A DNA stretch of 64,000 nucleotides from Allomyces macrogynus ATCC 38327 (taxonomy: Eukaryota > Blastocladiomycota > Blastocladiomycetes > Blastocladiales > Blastocladiaceae). The position numbers and the translations under genes were made by a program. Location: assembly GCA_000151295.1 (NCBI GenBank), contig GG745337.1:383028-447027 (forward strand). Reading direction: 5' to 3'. The notes below the pieces were generated by a model, which saw only the letters and a program-made list of their open reading frames with translations, made no database searches and was not told where the DNA came from. This document shows, in pieces, positions 31,611 to 42,988 of the stretch (positions within the stretch are counted from its first letter, which is position 1; every line of letters begins with the position of its first letter).

Positions 31611-34600
31611 CTACACGACCACGGGGGACGACGGTCTTGTCTTTGCTCGCCCACGCACCAAGGGCGACGTGGACGTGCGCACTCCATCAGCACCGCGCCG
31701 CTGCGCCGACACGCTCCGCGCATACTCGAGATCACGATGAATCGCGTCCACGGCCGCCGCTGGACCATTTTCGTTCTTCAGCTTGGTCGCGACATCGCGC
31801 GCCGTCACTTGCATGGCCGAGTCGCCCACGAGAGCCGTGAGTGCGGCCGCGACGGATGCGACCGACCATTTGCGCACGTGAACCCCGGCGCCGAGCTACG
31901 TTGCGTCCAGGCAACTTGTCAGTCATCGGCTCAGTTCGAAAGGCAAATGCTCGGCTCACGTACTGCCTCGATTCGGTCTGCCCAAAAATATTGGTCGCCG
32001 AACCACGGCTTGATGGCCGCAGGGATCCCCGCACGCAGTGCCGCGGCCGTTGTTCCGGCACCGCCATGGTGCATAGCGCCGGCCACGCGCGGGAACAGCC
32101 AGTCGTGCGGTGCCGACTTGAGCTCGTAGATATCGGCGTGGTCGGCGAGGAGACTTGGTATAGGCGACGCGGCGTGCGTGCGCCGCCGATCGGCCCAGCC
32201 GCGACAAACGACAGCGCGCACGTTGGCGTGCGATACGGCCGCGGCGATCGTGCGCGTCAGCTCGTCTAGTGAATGCTAAATCGCGTGAGCAATACGTAGC
32301 TGGCGATATAATCGGAGAGAGCAAGAAACGGACCTGGATCCGGCACGACAATCGACCCAAACCCGATATACACCGTCCGTTCCGGGTCCTTTTCCAGAAA
32401 CTCGACCAGCCCCACTGGCGCTTTCCACCCGACATCCGGCTCATCAAGGAACCAGTACCCGGCCACGTGCACTGAATCCGCCCAATCGCTCGGCGGCGGG
32501 AGCACCGTTGGGCTAATCCCATACAAGAACGGCACTTCGTCGGCGTTCGGCATACTCGCGACCGGCTCGAGCCGCAGCGCCTCGCGGCGCCACTGGTTGA
32601 CGTACTTGCGCGTTCCCGCCCACACGAGCTGCTCGGCCGCGCGAAACGTCGAAGCATTGTACATTCCGACCGTCGCCTTCTTCACGCCCACCCGCGCATC
32701 GCCACGCACAGCCTGTGGCGCGAACGGGTGCGGAAACGCGCGCGTGCGCGTCCACGGCATCATAAACGCGCGAAAGACCGGGATCCCCGTGGCCTCGCCA
32801 ATGTGCATCCCGGCGCCGAGGCACCCAGCGGCCTCGACAAGGACGTCGGTGCCCTGCGCGGCGACCCAGGCCGAGTCGAGTAGGCCACGCAGCCATGGGC
32901 CCAGGTGTGCGGAAACATGTCGGATGAAGGCAGGCGTGAACATGCCGTGGTCGACGCACAGGCGCATGATTTCGGCGGGGTCGCCGGCGAGCGGGCGGAA
33001 CTCGAGTCCGTGCGACTCGACCCAGGTGCGGTACTCGGCGTGCGTTGCGAGTCGGCACCGGTGGCCGGCCGAGCGCAGGGCCTTGCCGAGGGCGATGAAG
33101 GGCTGCACGTCGCCGCGCGTGCCAATCGTGAGGAGCGTGATGTGCAGGTTGGTAGGAGGGACGTGCGGGATGAGGTCGCGCGACGGCGCGATTTGCGGGA
33201 ACCAGTCGAGTTTATCTGTGAGTGAGTGGCAAAAGTCAAGTTGGACTCGTCGAAAGTGGCGAAAAAGATCAAGCGCTAAACCAGTGTACCGCTGCCAATC
33301 GCGGGCGTGAACGCCGGGTGTCCTCCACTGCTCTCCTGCAAGATCGCCGAGTACTTGGCCGCCGCATCATCATCCACCGGACCCACCGCCATCGCCATGG
33401 CACGAATCGCAACAGCGACGGCGTCGCGCGCACCGCCCGACTCAAACTCGAGCACCAACTCGGCCCCACCCGCAACGTGCACCGTGACGACCATCCCCGC
33501 CATGACCACATCGGCGACCTCGCTCGCCTTGACCAGCCGACTCGCGCGCAGCGGACCGGCCCACGCCGATGCAAACCCAACGTGCCACTGACCGACCCAT
33601 ACGCGGCCGGACCGCGGCAGCGTGCGCACCCAGATCGCCGCTGCGGCCGCGACCACCGTGTCGTCGACCTGGAAGTGGGTGCGGAACGGATCGTCGACGG
33701 GCGTGACCGCACCAGTACTCGGCGTCACGGCCCCGGTGCGTGGAGTCGGCGATGTCGGGGTCGCTGGGATGACGTGCGCGCGGCCGAGGTCGAGACTCGC
33801 GTGCTTGCGATGCATCGTTCGGCGGCGCGCCGGCGACGTCGCCGCCGAGATGCGCGGAAGCGGTGCGTCGATCATGGTGCCCGAATCGGCGCGGTCCGCA
33901 GGCGCGAGCGGAGCGCGCGAAACCGAGACCGACCGCGACCGCCGAATTTTATCAAGCAAACTCGTCGGCGTAGCCCGCGCGGTCGGCGGCGGTGCCAGGT
34001 GGTCCGTCGCGTTGATGACGATCGGGATGGGCATAGCGTTGTTGACTAGCCGAGAGAGCGTCGCACACGCGCGGTCCGGATGCTGGAAGTAGGCAAATGC
34101 ATACGTGTCGTCGTCGTCGAGCGTGAGCTGCACGCCGTCATCCTGCGGGACGGGCGTGACCGACTGGATGGCCGAGAAGGGCAGGAGTAGCCGCACGTCG
34201 TCGGGGTTCTGGATACGGAATGCCGCGGCTTGCAGCGCACGGAGCCATTCCTTGTGCGCGAGCTGCGACGTGGCTGTGAGTCGCCAGACGGCGCCGCGCG
34301 CCGTCTTCACCTTGATGGTGGTCGCGTGCGACTGCGACGGTTCAATCGAGGTCACGTCGCGAAGGTGCAGCGACTCGATTGGGTGGAGGAGGTTCTGGTA
34401 ATTCGAAAGGACAGAGTGAGCGCGGCAATGACGAGACTCCTCGAAGCAAGTGGGACAGAGCAGACCTTGCCGTCATTGTGATATGAGAGGGTCGCGTCAC
34501 GCAGCACAAACCAATATGTCGCCGACCCCAGGAACGGCGCACGCTGTTTGGCAAGAAAACCGGCACGAACGGGCGTGTCATCGTGCGGGATGGGCGAGTA

Positions 34601-35087
34601 GAAGCACGCAGCGTGGTTCAGGAGGAACAAGCGGCCCTTGAGCAACACGCCGCGCACGAGCCAGCACGAATGTTCTGAAGGATGCATGAGAGAGGGTCAG
34701 AAACGGACAAGAGATCAATCAGTAGTCAGAGGCCAAGTTGGGCTTCAGACCTTCCAGCAGCGAATACGTCTTGGTCGCATCGAGCGCAAAGACTTGCACG
34801 AGCGCCTGGACGAGCGCGTCGCTTGAGGCCCGTGATCCAATTGTCCCGGCACTTCTTTCACTCGAAAGCACGTCCTTTCGGGTTGGAGATGGACTATCCG
34901 CTGAAGGACCCACAGGCCGCCCCGGAAGTCGAGTTGGCGAGAGAGACGACGGCAGCGGTGAGCTCGTTTCGTCGTCATTAGGTAATACTGGATGAGATGG
35001 CAACAGCATCGACTGCAAAGGCTGGTCATCGACGACAGATACTTCGAGGATCGCAAGTGCTGCGTGCGCCGTGCTGAAGGTGACCAT
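31611..35087 (-). CDS. ATG26: PH/GRAM-domain sterol 3-beta-glucosyltransferase (ATG26/UGT51 type)
   Basis: Transfers glucose from UDP-glucose to ergosterol-like sterols at membranes. Six exons: 35087-34751, 34674-34466, 34394-33290, 33215-32334, 32265-31964, 31895-31611; introns 76, 71, 74, 68 and 68 bp, all phases consistent; 1039 residues. Domains: GRAM-like block with SCWLVRGVLLKGRLFLLNH (about residue 116), PH domain VRAGFLAKQRAPFLGSATYW (about 150), a second PH/GRAM-like block with Ser/Thr/Pro linker, then the GT1 fold starting NLHITLLTIGTRGDVQPFIA (about 570). Acceptor-side motifs are DHGMFTPAFIRHVSAHLGPW and FRAFMMPWTRTRAFPHPFAP. The donor-side motifs are VYIGFGSIVVPDPDELTRTI and PHDWLFPRVAGAMHHGGAGT with KPWFGDQYFWADR. 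The end NENGPAAAVDAIHRDLEYAR is also family-typical. The start is the first in-frame ATG; an upstream coding exon is possible. Whether it acts in pexophagy, as in Pichia ATG26, is unknown. Confidence 0.92.
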
Positions 35088-38000
35088 CGCAACGTTTCGG
35101 CGGGTTGATGCTGGTTCTTGAAAGGCCGCGGAAGCGATGCCACGATGACGCCCAGTCGGAATGGGCTGCGCAGGAGGCGACAGCAGGAGCTCGCAAGAGG
35201 TGTGGTTGGGCAAGAGCGCGACGAAAAGGGTCTGCCGTCTGTCTGCCACGTTTAAGTACCGCTGTCTACAAAGAAATAAGTCTGCCAAACGCGATCAAGG
35301 AGTGGTGACGTGGTGGCGTGTGATGGGTGGCAAGAAAGGTGTTGCTCTCTCACGTTTCGTTCTGTTCCTTGTGATGCCCACCGCCAGGCCGTCAGGGCAA
35401 GAAGCCAACCACCGGCATCAGCATCATCAGGCTGGCGTCTTCCATCGCGACGTACATGCCGATCTGGCGCGCAACAAAATGCGTGCAGAACGGCTTCGCG
35501 CTGCGCTTAGGCAAGCGCAGCATGCATTGGCGGCCAAGTTGTGACAATGGCGCCTGCTGATGCAGCAGGACACAGCAGGTCATACAATTGGAAGCAGATC
35601 CCTTCGAAGTTTGATGACGCCCTTGATGACACTACTGGAAACTGGAGTGACACACTGCCAGCTTATGCGCCTGAGGTGTCTCACAACAGGTCCTAAGTAC
35701 ACTATCCACAAACTGGTTCCTTAGCTCCCTACTCAAGTACGCCATAGCAACATCACAAAGTGCTTGGCCCTGCACTTTCATTCCAATAATCAATGTGGAA
35801 CTGCTAGTCAGGGAATGAGGGATGTTGTGCACTGTCTGACACTCTGAACTGATGTGGGCATCGTTACAGAGCTGAGGTTGCAGATCACAAATATTGTCCC
35901 ATGGTGCAATGGAGGAGAGATGATTTCCATTTTGATAGGAGCATTCGCTGTATCTCCAAGTGATGCATCAAATTGATCTTGCTCCTTGACTTGAGAACCA
36001 TGTTGCCAGTTTGGTCAGGCTGTCTACTGATGATGCTGCAACATGGAGTGCATGCCAAAATGGAATGATTTGGACCAAAAGTGTGCATGGCCAGCACAGA
36101 CTTGTGCAAGGTGCCACCAGAAATGTATGGGAGCTTAGGCGTGCCAAAAACAAACTTGTCAATTGACGCCCCTGTAGGTGTTGCTGAGACTGGTCTCAGG
36201 CTTGGTGGACTCATTGGACACATTTTTCGAGATGAGACTTGGAGCATCTAGATGCGTGACATTTTCGGTTTGGCCAGGCGGCGTATGCAACTTGCTCCTG
36301 CTTTTCCACCTTGACATGCCCGTCAAAATGCTCAGCAGAGCCACGGCCATGGCCAAGTGTTAGGGTCACAGGGCGAGTGTGATGACCTCGCCCCTCACGC
36401 ACCATGTGAGTGGCAGAGGTAAACCGACGTTTGACGCTGTTTGTGGGGAGAATTACGCGACTTGCCAGCGGCTATTCGACATTGAGCTTTGTGCAGAACA
36501 CATGTTGCACGACTAGCAGCAGGCAATCATGTCACGATCCACTTGCCATGCATGTCATGCAGCTGACAGTTGGCTGGCACCAAGGGGCACTCAGAGCGTG
36601 CATGTATTACGCTACTGGTGGCTGTCAATGAGCGTCTATGTGCTCCGCTCGTGGAACATGCTGTGCCGGCAGCAGCAATGTATCGTCGGAACTGATATCT
36701 GTAAATGGCGTCAGTTGCAAAATCAGGCCCCAAAGTGCGCTCAGGGCGCCATTGCATTGGTGATGGTCGCCTGATGATTTGCGGACAGTTCTCAAGTCGT
36801 GTTGTTAGTGGTCATTGAACCCATTCCATGGTCAACACACAAGTCGTGCAAAACCATGTCGAAACTGAGCGTTTGTGGTGATGGGGCTCATGGTCCATGG
36901 CAGTTTGCATTTGCTCACACGTATCACGTCGCTTGACCAGAGCTCGGCTATGCTGCCTCAGCCCTGGTCGCTGTTTAGCTAGCTCATAATGCGCATCGTC
37001 CTAAGTCCTCAAGCAGTACCAACAACACAGGATCACAATCTCGCTTGCCCGCACAGTGCAGGCGACAAAACAGGTGCCATTGTGGGGCCCCAATGGCGGT
37101 TCAAGGACCTGGAGGTCAACATGGAGTTCCGACAAAAGCGGTTCAGAGGTGCCACAGAACCACTTCGGCTCGGGGTGCCCCATACCGCCTACCCGATATC
37201 TGTGGGGCCCCATTGGGGCCCCACATGCCATTTACCAGCTCAAGACTTGCATTGCCGTCGCAATCAGGTCTGCGTTTCCTGAAGCCGAGCAGCACAGTAT
37301 GGGCGGCTGTCCTGACCAGTTTGCACAGTGGTTGCTGCCAAACGACCCGGGCCTGATTCGCCCCCCTGACTCGCATCCACAGTGATCACGTGAGACGACC
37401 TCACCAGGTGGAGAGAGTTGTTCCCGGCTGCAGGGAAAGGGTCCCACACCTCAGTCGGGCAAGAGGATGTGCACCGCCATCCCCTCTCTGTAAAGAGCTA
37501 AAGAGCTATGCCAGCATCATGTGCGTGTGTGTCAAGTTGCTGGCCGATCCTGTTGCTGGCCGATCCTGTTGCTGCCACGGCCATGGCGTCCCCGCCCCCT
37601 GTGTCAGGGCCACTGTTATCACTGTCGGCCGTGCCATTGCCACTGTGAGCAGTGGCGCGCTTGTTGTACAGTGCGCAAGTCGCGTCATTACCTCGCCATT
37701 TGCCATGCATGGCTCTCAGCGCGCCAAAGAATTGCGGACTTTGTCTGTGGCGCTGATCTTTCGAATTTGCCGGGTTGGTCGGGTGGAGGGGGTTGGTGCA
37801 GTATTCTGGACCACATGTCCAGGGGCACTTTGAGCGCCCCCCTTTGTGGCGCTCCCAGAGTTCCTGAGGAGAGCCAAGCTCAGGTCCTGTGGGCAATGGG
37901 TTGGATAAATCATTTTTTCATGAAACATCACGATGGTCCTCTGAGCAGCCTTCTTCACAATATTGCTTCGCATAATCGTGTTTCTAGCGGCAGTTAGTTG

Positions 38001-38452
38001 CACTACAGCACAAGTTTTGCTGGTCCTGCCTGCGTCAGGGCTGCTGGCTTGGCTATTTGGTGTTTGGCTTCACCTTCACATCTGCTGCAACTTTGGCGAC
38101 CCAGGTGCTCCATCTTGCGTGGGAGCAAGTGTCAAAGCTGGATGGGCGCTGTGTGGGAAGCCTGCTCATTGATGAGTGCACTGATGCACACTTCAGTGGA
38201 GATGGGTGCGTCTCACACCAGATGTGAGCGAGCAATGACAACAGTGACAGCGAGTGTTCAAGAGTCTCTGGACACAAGTTGGCGGCCAACAACAACAGTT
38301 AGCTGTCACAACTTTCACACCCACAACTCAGCACAGGTGTCCAAACAAATTTTCCCAGTTAAAAAGTCGACAAAATTGTTTTTGGCACACTTAAGCCGCC
38401 ATAGGAATGACCATGGTTGCTGGGAAGGACGTGGAGAATGCGTCATTGACAG
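35088..38452. other. 3.4-kb poorly coding stretch of lower GC
   Basis: No frame longer than about 160 codons has recognisable content, and base composition is visibly closer to even than in the neighbouring genes. Simple duplications occur, for example two 18-bp copies of ttgctggccgatcctg at 37541-37575. A palindromic element near 37077-37245 is listed separately. Probably degenerate repeats or an old insertion. Confidence 0.45.
37077..37245. repeat. Palindromic GGGGCCCC element, possible miniature inverted-repeat element
   Basis: The right end (37201-37225) contains a perfect 12-bp palindrome, TGTGGGGCCCCA and its complement around one central T. The same 12-mer occurs once more at about 37080-37091. 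The outer sequences ccattgtggggccccaatgg (left) and the complement of ccccattggggccccacatgcc (right) are inverted copies of each other with few differences, about 110 bp apart. This is the layout of a small non-autonomous inverted-repeat element, but no target duplication was identified. Confidence 0.4.
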
Positions 38453-39196
38453 TTGGTGTTCAACTGGGCGCTTTCACTTTTCAGCATGATATGGCAGGCC
38501 CTGCACTTGTTGGCGCCATGGCTAACAACAATCACTTTGACTCGTGACCAGCAGCACTACAACAACAAACTCCAACCGTTTACAAGTGCCACTGCCATTG
38601 TCAACGCCATGTCTGACCTGTCTCTGCCGCTGCCTGGGCTGCCACTGTCGACCACTGGCGCTCTTGTCTTTGACGAGTCCAAGATTCGGTTTTATGGCCT
38701 GCTGCAAGGCCTGCACGTGGCGCTTGTGCATGCACACCAAGTTGTACCGTTTCTGACCAATCTGCAGTGCTTTGGTCCTGCTTGGCCAGAAGAGTCGGAG
38801 CGCCAGCTCAATCTCATCATGCAGGCCGTGAGCACGCACCACAGCAAACAAGTAGGGGCCCTTTCTGTGGTCGGTCAAACTGGCGTCGCACAGCAGCGTC
38901 TTAAGCGCATTCATTCCATGCTGACCAAGTATGCTGTGGCTGACAACATCCACGCCCACTTGTGCACTGATGCTCTTGACCACTCCAGATCACTTCCGAG
39001 TCACAAGGTGTGCTGGGCCGTGCACTGTCTGCTCATGGAGACCTTGGATGGCTTGGTCCCAGTCGCTGTACACATGGGCTGGGTGCCAGACCTGGCCAGC
39101 ATGCCACCACTTGACATCACCAATGTATTCCTGCATGTGTCCAACAACATGTTTCACTACAACGTGGAGGCTATGGAGGTGTGTGATTGCCATTGA
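38453..39196 (+). CDS. Uncertain open frame, about 230 residues
   Basis: An open plus-strand frame of 247 codons in the lower-GC island; the first ATG in frame is at about 38486. The composition is protein-like, with many Leu, His and Val, but has no recognisable domain; a segment SKIRFYGLLQGLHVALVHAH and a helical stretch RQLNLIMQAVSTHHSKQVG can be seen. It could be an exon of a larger gene with frames near 39740-39950 (LFPGDLHEIIWLCALGTMF) and 40500-40935. I could not connect these by convincing splice sites. It may equally be a relic of a mobile element. Confidence 0.3.
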   Translation: MVFNWALSLFSMIWQALHLLAPWLTTITLTRDQQHYNNKLQPFTSATAIVNAMSDLSLPLPGLPLSTTGALVFDESKIRFYGLLQGLHVALVHAHQVVPFLTNLQCFGPAWPEESERQLNLIMQAVSTHHSKQVGALSVVGQTGVAQQRLKRIHSMLTKYAVADNIHAHLCTDALDHSRSLPSHKVCWAVHCLLMETLDGLVPVAVHMGWVPDLASMPPLDITNVFLHVSNNMFHYNVEAMEVCDCH

Positions 39197-40500
39197 TCTT
39201 GCAGCGTCTCTGAGTGGAACATGGTGCCATGGTTATTTCTGATCATTCCAGTTGCACGTTTCCAGCAACTTCTCCATCCTGCTGCGGCCCAAGGCAAACA
39301 TGCTGCCACTGCCCCACTGCCCATGACCCCTGCATCTGCAAATCCTGCCTGTGTGCCGTCTTTGTATGTCGTTGCTGATCCAGATAACATGGGCGTGATC
39401 CAACTGATCCAGAAGCTGCTGCTGCTGCTGCCAGTGCCGTCAATTTGCGTGCCGATGCTCAGATTAGTGATACCCGTGACCGGGCAGCGTTCCCTAGCTC
39501 TGCCTGCTCCTTCTCTACCCCTGCGCAGTTCTCCAATTCGTGTGGAGCAACCTGCTGGTGCATGCAGCAGCAGCAGTTTGCCGTCCTCATCTGCAAACTG
39601 GATCACATTGAGCCCTACTCCAAGCCCACCGCCGGAACCGTCCCTGCTTGCTCCTGCATCATCTATGCTCACAGTGTTGGCACACCTTCCTCCTGCCATG
39701 ACCCTGTGCCCAATGGCCAAACCATCCCAATGCTTGAGTGTGGCACTCTCACCAGCAGCTGGACCTATTTCCAGGCGACCTGCATGAAATTATATGGCTT
39801 TGCGCTCTGGGTACAATGTTTTGCACGGGTCTCAAGCGGCAAAAGAGTGGAGATCTGCATGTCATTGCGAACCCCATTCCCCAAGCCAAGTTGGGCGAGT
39901 TCAAGTGCAACATTGCTGCAATGGAGGTAAGTTTGCAGGGAAGCGTCAACATGCAGGTATTTTTGGACGAATTTACCTTTCGAAACAGGATCTGGTGTGT
40001 AGCGATTCTTGGCTGGCAAGCGCAAAACTATCCTGCAATCAGTGTCACTTCCAGCCTTGATTGCACTCTGTGTCAACCGCTTCCTCTGTGCCACCAACCT
40101 AAGTTAAGAATGATCGTTTGACTCACCATCGGTTTCTTCAATGCAGTGCATTGTCTTGATTGGCACCGGATCTTATTTGTCCACTTCTGATTCCAAGGAG
40201 GAATCAGTCAAGGATATGGATTTGGTTGCATAAGCATCCTCTTCTTGTGCTTCAACGATATCTTCTGATCGCATTTTGGTGGTGAACGCGGTTCCGAGTC
40301 TAGCAACGCCATTTCCAATGCACCCTCTTGCTGCTGGCAAGCTGACGCGTTGTGGTGCCCATGCAACTGTTGGCAGCCGATCTCCTGGATCCACCCGCTG
40401 CCATGTCAGCCATTAATGCCATTGGACCCTTTGATCTCTGTTCTGCCCACGACCGTGTCGCCCCAAAAACAGCACCTGGCATCTCCCTGGCGCTGGGTCT
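39197..40500. other. Unresolved stretch inside the lower-GC island
   Basis: Short overlapping frames; one at 39738-39960 reads LFPGDLHEIIWLCALGTMF and CNIAAMEVSLQG and looks coding-like. No family recognised. Confidence 0.3.
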
Positions 40501-40935
40501 GCGGATCTGGTCCTGCTCACACAGACTGAGGACAAGACAGCCCAGGCCACAGTGGCTAAGGTGAGGGCCATGCAGAGTGAAGCCAACATGGTGCAAGAGG
40601 AGCTGAAGAGCCTACAGGCCAAGGCCGAGATTGTACAGGCCAAGCCGAAGATTGCGCAGAACAGCGCCAACATCCTTCATGTCAAATTGATGTTCGCACA
40701 AGCAGAGGCCACCATCACACAGGGCGGGGTTATGATGATGCAAGGGACAGCTGATATGGAGCAGAGGACGCACTGGCTGGCGTGGCCAAGCGGCGACGGA
40801 TTGGAGGTAGAGAGAAAGGGGGTGAAGCGCGTGAGGGTGGAGGGGGAGAAGCCGTTGTGGTCGCCAGTTTGCGGGTTTGGATGGTGTGGGTTGATTGTGT
40901 GTTTTGGCTTGTTTAACATCACAACGCGTTCATGA
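40501..40935 (+). CDS. Possible terminal exon with heptad-like coiled coil
   Basis: Open plus-strand frame that can be read from about 40455 through to a stop at 40935. It contains an Ala/Gln/Lys-rich run (EELKSLQAKAEIVQAKPKIA and following) with regular hydrophobic spacing suggesting a short coiled coil. Then comes a basic segment (RKGVKRVRVEGEK) and a hydrophobic C-terminus (WCGLIVCFGLF). There is no recognisable family and the 5' boundary is unknown. It may belong with the frame at 38453-39196. Confidence 0.3.
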   Translation, partial: ADLVLLTQTEDKTAQATVAKVRAMQSEANMVQEELKSLQAKAEIVQAKPKIAQNSANILHVKLMFAQAEATITQGGVMMMQGTADMEQRTHWLAWPSGDGLEVERKGVKRVRVEGEKPLWSPVCGFGWCGLIVCFGLFNITTRS

Positions 40936-41399
40936 CCTCAGCAACGATAGACGGCCTCTTGGCATCGCTGGTCGCGGTGCCTATCTTTGCAGCGCCGTGC
41001 AAAGGATTGGCTATCGATCACCATCATTGGCGTTTTTGAGAAACGAGACGTGTCGCGGCGCGGCGCGTCTCGCAGTGTCTCCTCCGCGTACATGTGGTTT
41101 CCGTGAACAGAGGCAGAATGCGTTCTTATCACGTGGGCCGCATGTGCCAGGTTGCGATCGCGGCATGAGCTTGAGCGCGCTTTATTGCTTGCTTTTTCTT
41201 GCCTTCTTTGGTTATCGCGGTTTTCCTCGGTGATCTTGGGGCGAATCCTGCCGTGCCTGCAGCGGCGCTCACTCCAACACGAGTTCGCCGACACAGGCTC
41301 GCAAAACCTTCAAAAGCGCAGCGCGCCCCCGCACCCTCTTGTTCTCCTTGTCCTTGCTGCTGTTTCCTCGACCTGCATAACCAACCCCCACCAGTCAAC
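40936..41399. other. Upstream region of the NDK gene
   Basis: Holds the promoter and leader of the following gene. The last 120 bases are pyrimidine-rich. No other feature supported. Confidence 0.4.
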
Positions 41400-42118
41400 A
41401 TGGAGCGCACCTACATCATGGTCAAGCCCGACGGTATGGCCCCGTCCTGGATGATTTGCGAGCGAGCGAGCGCGAGCGCGCTCAGCAGCCGGCCGACCAC
41501 GTCGTTCCGCGACCACGCGCGTTTCCCGGCGCTGCCGTGCCCGGACACGGCGGATCGTGATGGAGACCGTGTTTGGGAGCGTGCAGGGCGCGCGTGGCCG
41601 GCTGCGGTGGACTTCGCGCGACCCGCTCGGCCGCTGATCACGCCGTGCCGCGACCACCTGTGCGAGTCTGACCAAACTGACCCTCTCTTCGACGTCCACG
41701 ACTAGGCGTTGCCCGCGGCATTGTCGGCGAGATCATCAAGCGTTTCGAGCAGCGCGGGTTCAAGCTCGCTGCTCTGAAGCTGGCGCAGCCCACGCAGGCG
41801 CACCTCGAGGAGCACTACAAGGACCTCAAGGGCAAGGGTTTCTTCCCGGGTCTCATCAAGTACATGCTGTCGGGCCCCGTTGTTGCCATGGTCTGGGAGG
41901 GCAAGGCCGTCGTCAAGACGGGCCGTGTCATGCTCGGCGCGACCAACCCGCTCGACTCGGCGCCCGGCACGATCCGCGGCGACTTCTGCATTGATGTCGG
42001 CCGCAACATCTGCCACGGTTCCGACTCGGTTGAGTCGGCCGAGCGCGAGATCGCGCTGTGGTTCCCCGAGGGCGTCGCCAAGTACGAGCGCGTCGTCGAG
42101 AAGCTCATCTACGAGTAA
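41400..42118 (+). CDS. YNK1: Nucleoside diphosphate kinase
   Basis: Transfers the gamma phosphate of ATP to NDPs through a phospho-histidine, balancing cellular NTP pools. Exon 1 (41400-41433) encodes [11 protein letters not shown] plus one base; a 272-bp intron, the longest I could place in this window, follows; exon 2 is 41706-42118. The 148-residue product has the usual length of a cytosolic hexameric NDK. Motifs: [38 protein letters not shown], the Kpn loop region [40 protein letters not shown] with the active-site His, and the end [19 protein letters not shown]. The junction regenerates GGC (Gly), so the model is secure. Confidence 0.96.
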
Positions 42119-42988
42119 GGTCCCGTATGACGGGTGTCGGTGGGCTGGCGCGTCGCGTCGTGCCAGAGGCGCTGTCGCGGTCTAGCTATGGAAATATATC
42201 CCTAGTCCCCTTCGAGAAAACTTGATCCATGATCCGCCCCGGTTGCGTGCTGTCGTCATCGAACTGAGGTTTTCCTTGTGGCCAACCACGCCCAACTCGA
42301 ACCAAATGCGTGGATCGATGGAAAGGCCGGTCCGGTGTCGCGCACGGCAGTGAAAGGCATCCGTAGGAGCGTGGCCAGACCGGCCTATTCCAATCCCGTG
42401 TGGTCGATGCGGCCTCCGCGGCAGCACGCATGCAGACACAGAAGCTCGGCAAGGAGGAATGGCGTGTGGAGACATGTCGCACGGATCACGCTGCCTGCAC
42501 CTGAGGGCACGTGCTTGTGTTGTGACCGGTCACGTCGGGTCCACGTGCACTGTCCCGCCCTCGCCGCGCCGTCCCGCAAGCGACCTGGACCGCGGCCGGC
42601 CACCACCGCTCCCGCACCGACCGCAACGCCGCCGCCAACGCCGCTGCCCCGCCAGCACAATCGCGACGACGCCCGCCCCAAGGACGCTCGCCTCGCTTGT
42701 CAACCTGCCCGTGTGCCCGCGCGCCGCGACGCCCGCTCTCCTCGGCCCGCCAGCGCGACAGCAAGTTGAGAATCGCATCCATTGGCCGCCGCTACATCTC
42801 TTCCCGCCAACCAACCAACTACCCGCCCAACCCCAAGATCCAAACCTGACCATGACGGCTCCTCCTGACACTCGCGGTCGCAGATTTGGCGGTCCTGGCC
42901 GACGTGCCGGACGTGGAGCGCATGGTCGCGCACCCGCACCCGCCGCAGCCGCCGCGCGTCGCGCGCCGAGAGCGACGATGACGAGGCC
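42119..42988. other. Intergenic stretch, possible missed 5' coding part of the next gene
   Basis: No gene before about 42850. An ATG at 42852 opens an Arg/Gly/Ala-rich frame (MTAPPDTRGRRFGGPGRRAG) that runs into the next gene but one frame out of register with its acidic segment SRAESDDDEAMDAA. A single-base error near 42955, or an unplaced short intron, would join them. Confidence 0.45.
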
